Origin: Selaginella tamariscina
Taxonomy: Eukaryota > Streptophyta > Lycopodiopsida > Selaginellales > Selaginellaceae
Length of the DNA: 64,000 nt
Assembly (NCBI GenBank): GCA_003024785.1
Contig: PUQB01000753.1
Coordinates: forward strand, 39,568-103,567
Direction: 5' to 3'
Both the position numbers and the translations under genes were made by a program. Below the pieces are notes generated by a model, which was given only the letters and a program-made list of their open reading frames with translations, was not told the origin of the DNA and ran no database searches. Below, piece after piece: positions 62,186-64,000 of this stretch. Within the stretch, counting starts at the first letter, position 1. The number at the start of each line of letters is the position of its first letter.

Positions 62186-63529
62186 TTAATTACCTTGATA
62201 ACCCTCTGTACATGGAACGCAAACTGTCAATTTGCAAATGAGGTTTTTATAAATCAAATGCGTTTTCCGGTAAGTAAGCTTCCCATACATGAGCAGGAGC
62301 TTGCTCGCCAGAGTTTCATCGTCGCTCTCGGCGATCGCGGAGTGGATCTTTCTTCCAATTTCAAGATCTCTGAGCTCGCAGCAACAGGTGAGAATCGTGG
62401 CAAAGGTTGCTTTGCTCGGCTTCAGATCCATCCTGTTGAAGTTTCATCAAGGCTCCCCTGCTGAACAAAAGCCCTGATTATCGAGTTCTAGGTGATCACA
62501 TCCTGGTGCTGCTCCAGAGCTTCAAAAACCCTGCTCGCGGAGTGCAAGCTCAAGCATCTGCTGTACATGTTGATGATCGAGTTCACAGGTCTGGACTCCA
62601 GATTTCTTCCCCCGATATCCCTCGCCATCTTCCAGACGAGAACAAGAAGAAAGAGAGTTGATGAAGGTGATATCATCCAGGTGATACCATTCTCCACACA
62701 AGCTCCGATGGAGTTCCAGGAGCAAGTGTTTCGCCTGCTCATCCTCTGAAAGACTTGCCTCGCTTCACTCAAGCTCCTGCACCTGCTGAACATCTTGATG
62801 AACGAGTTCCCGAGAACAATCTCGGAGTTGACGCCGAGATTGAGCATGAATTTCCCTCAACAAGGCTTCTTGCATCAGGTTTGATCCCCTCCAGACTCAT
62901 TCTCCAGTAGAAGAGAAAAGCTCGTCGATCATTCCCGGCTTGAGCATGAGCTGAGATGATCAAAGTCCAGCAGATCAAACTTCTCAGAGATCTTTCAAAA
63001 ACAGCTTCAGCTTCACTCAGGCTCCCGCACTTGGTAACATGTTCACCAGAGCTCCTTGGAGAGAAGTACATCGGCATGAAGAGCTCTGCCCTCTTCAAGA
63101 AACTCACAAGCTCCGAGAATCAAAGTGAAAGTGAAGATGTTTGGTTGAACTCCAGAGCCTGAGCATCCCCGAGCTTCCCGATCATGTCGATCACAGCACT
63201 CCCGAGAACAACGTTGCAAGAATCGAATCCACTACCGGAGATCCTCTTGTGGGCTTCTCTCCCAGGGTTGAGTGATCCTGAGTGAATGCAGGCCGAGACC
63301 AGGCTGACGAACGTCGCTGCATTTGGTTTATGGCCTTCCAGGTCCATTTTCCTAAAGAGAACAAAGGCCTCCTTGTAATCCCCTCTCCTGGCATATGTAG
63401 AGATCATAATGGTCCAGGAGAAAACATTCTTCAACATGATGCCATCAAACAGAGCTCTAGCCACCTTGCAGCACCCAAACTTCCCATACATTTGAACAAT
63501 GCAGTTGCCAGAAAAGTCCAGTGAATCCA
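62186..63529 (-). pseudogene. Decayed PPR gene, copy C
   Basis: Same repeats as copy B: KNVFSWTIMISTYARRGDYK (about 63430), HKPNAATFVSLVSACIHSG, SLICWTLIISAHAQAGNDRR (about 62980), RNTCSWNSIGACVENG (about 62710) and ATFATILTCCCELRDLEIGR (about 62400). A stretch of about 50 bp present in copies A and B near 38060-38105 is missing near 62685. Frames shift several times, so it is a pseudogene. Confidence 0.8.
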
Positions 63530-63800
63530 TCTCCCCTTCTCCGAACTCCTGCAGTCGCTCAGTTGCTGAAGAGCAGGAAGCAGACCAAGCCCCTGATCGC
63601 AAGGGCAGCAACGATCACCATCGGGACCAGAACTGGAGAAGCGGGGAGGCGAGCAGGAGAGTGATGCATGTAGCTCCAGCGGCAGCAGTGCCGGCGACGA
63701 GAATAGTGGCGATTCCAGCGAGCCCTCCGGCTCGGAGAACCCGGCGGGAGTCCGGGGACTTCTGCTTGAGTCGTTGGATGGCATTGGTCCTGGAAGCCAT
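63530..63800 (-). pseudogene. Oleosin-like hydrophobic hairpin, copy C
   Basis: ATG at 63800-63798. MASRTNAIQRLKQKSPDSRR, then GLAGIATILVAGTAAAGATC, then ITLLLASPLL in one frame, and SPVLVPMVIVAALAIRGLVC in the next. The second part carries the S-P-x3-P half of the oleosin proline knot. This copy shows the oleosin character best. The hydrophobic run is about 65 residues, similar to oleosin hairpins. One frame change splits the knot, and PPR sequence follows in place of an oleosin tail. Confidence 0.6.
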
Positions 63801-64000
63801 GGGAGCTTAAGAGCTTGGGATATCGATGAAGAAGATTCAAATCTAGGCTAGAAGAATGGAAGACCTAGAATAAGCTGCTGAAGAAAGAACGAACGCGAAT
63901 TACGAGGTTATAACGGGTGGAGAGGATGTAAACATTTAAATTATAAACCAATATGTGACAATTTATAAAATAAAATTATTAGTTTAAAAAATACATATAA
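63801..64000. other. Start of AT-rich spacer, copy C, cut by window
   Basis: Matches 8182-8380. No insertion is present here, so it is the empty site for the solo LTR of copy B (about 63861). Confidence 0.8.

Larger units (their letters stand above)
3882..64000. repeat. Tandem array of a host segment, copies A, B and C
   Basis: The same ordered set of sequences recurs three times: A about 3882-36690, B about 36691-61320, C from about 61321 to the edge. The landmark GATGAACAATGCATCGCCGA occurs at about 3892, 36707 and 61337. After removing inserted elements and their duplications, A is about 16.2 kb and B about 14.6 kb. The size difference is explained by a duplicated X8/coiled-coil block in A and a missing stretch of about 0.77 kb in the + strand PPR gene of A. 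Similarity is high along most of the length, so duplication looks recent relative to decay of the genes. The repeat is direct and all copies share orientation. Confidence 0.9.

Overview
The window looks like a repeat-rich stretch of a land-plant nuclear genome. The evidence is intron-bearing genes, plant-type organelle PPR genes, an X8/CBM43 cell-wall domain gene, an oleosin-like hairpin, interstitial CCCTAAA telomere-type repeats, and nested Copia and Gypsy elements. A seedless vascular plant such as a lycophyte or fern is my guess from the style of the PPR proteins; this is inference.

Layout. Bases 1-3808 are the end of a + strand Gypsy element. From about 3882 to the right edge the window is a tandem array of one host segment, seen in three copies: A (about 3882-36690), B (about 36691-61320) and C (about 61321 onward, cut by the window). 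Each unit contains, left to right: the 5' part of a minus-strand Copia gag; a minus-strand decayed PPR gene whose upstream end is an oleosin-like sequence; AT-rich spacer; an X8 domain gene; a minus-strand coiled-coil gene; a + strand PPR gene; AT-rich spacer; and the rest of the Copia gag-pol. Without later insertions the unit is roughly 14.6 kb (B) to 16.2 kb (A). Copy A has an extra X8 plus coiled-coil block and a shortened PPR gene. Each copy took different insertions, so the other copies act as empty-site references. The insertions are a 1.77 kb solo-LTR-like element in A (6016-7783), a 14.86 kb DNA transposon in A (21490-36346), a Gypsy solo LTR in B (39267-39809), and a nested chromovirus complex in B (50278-59764).

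The most interesting object is the 14,857 bp element at 21490-36346. Its ends are set by comparison with the uninterrupted Copia gag of copy B near 60978. It has 27 bp terminal inverted repeats (25/27 matching) and a 4 bp AGAT duplication (or 2 bp GA if one more base belongs to each terminus). Inside is a divergent layout. A leftward gene encodes a DUF7869-like protein, the candidate transposase. Rightward there is a ParB-fold protein whose distal part resembles a DNA methyltransferase SAM-binding motif, and then an FCP1/NIF-type HAD phosphatase-like gene. Between the divergent genes lie two large arrays of the perfect palindrome GGCGGGATTAATCCCGCC, each beside a gene start, separated by 3.8 kb of AT-rich, telomere-like and microsatellite DNA. 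A further unit sits inside a 61 bp intron of the ParB-like gene. I do not recognise this combination as a described transposon. The cargo genes show several frame changes, so this copy may be partly decayed or its introns may be only partly resolved.
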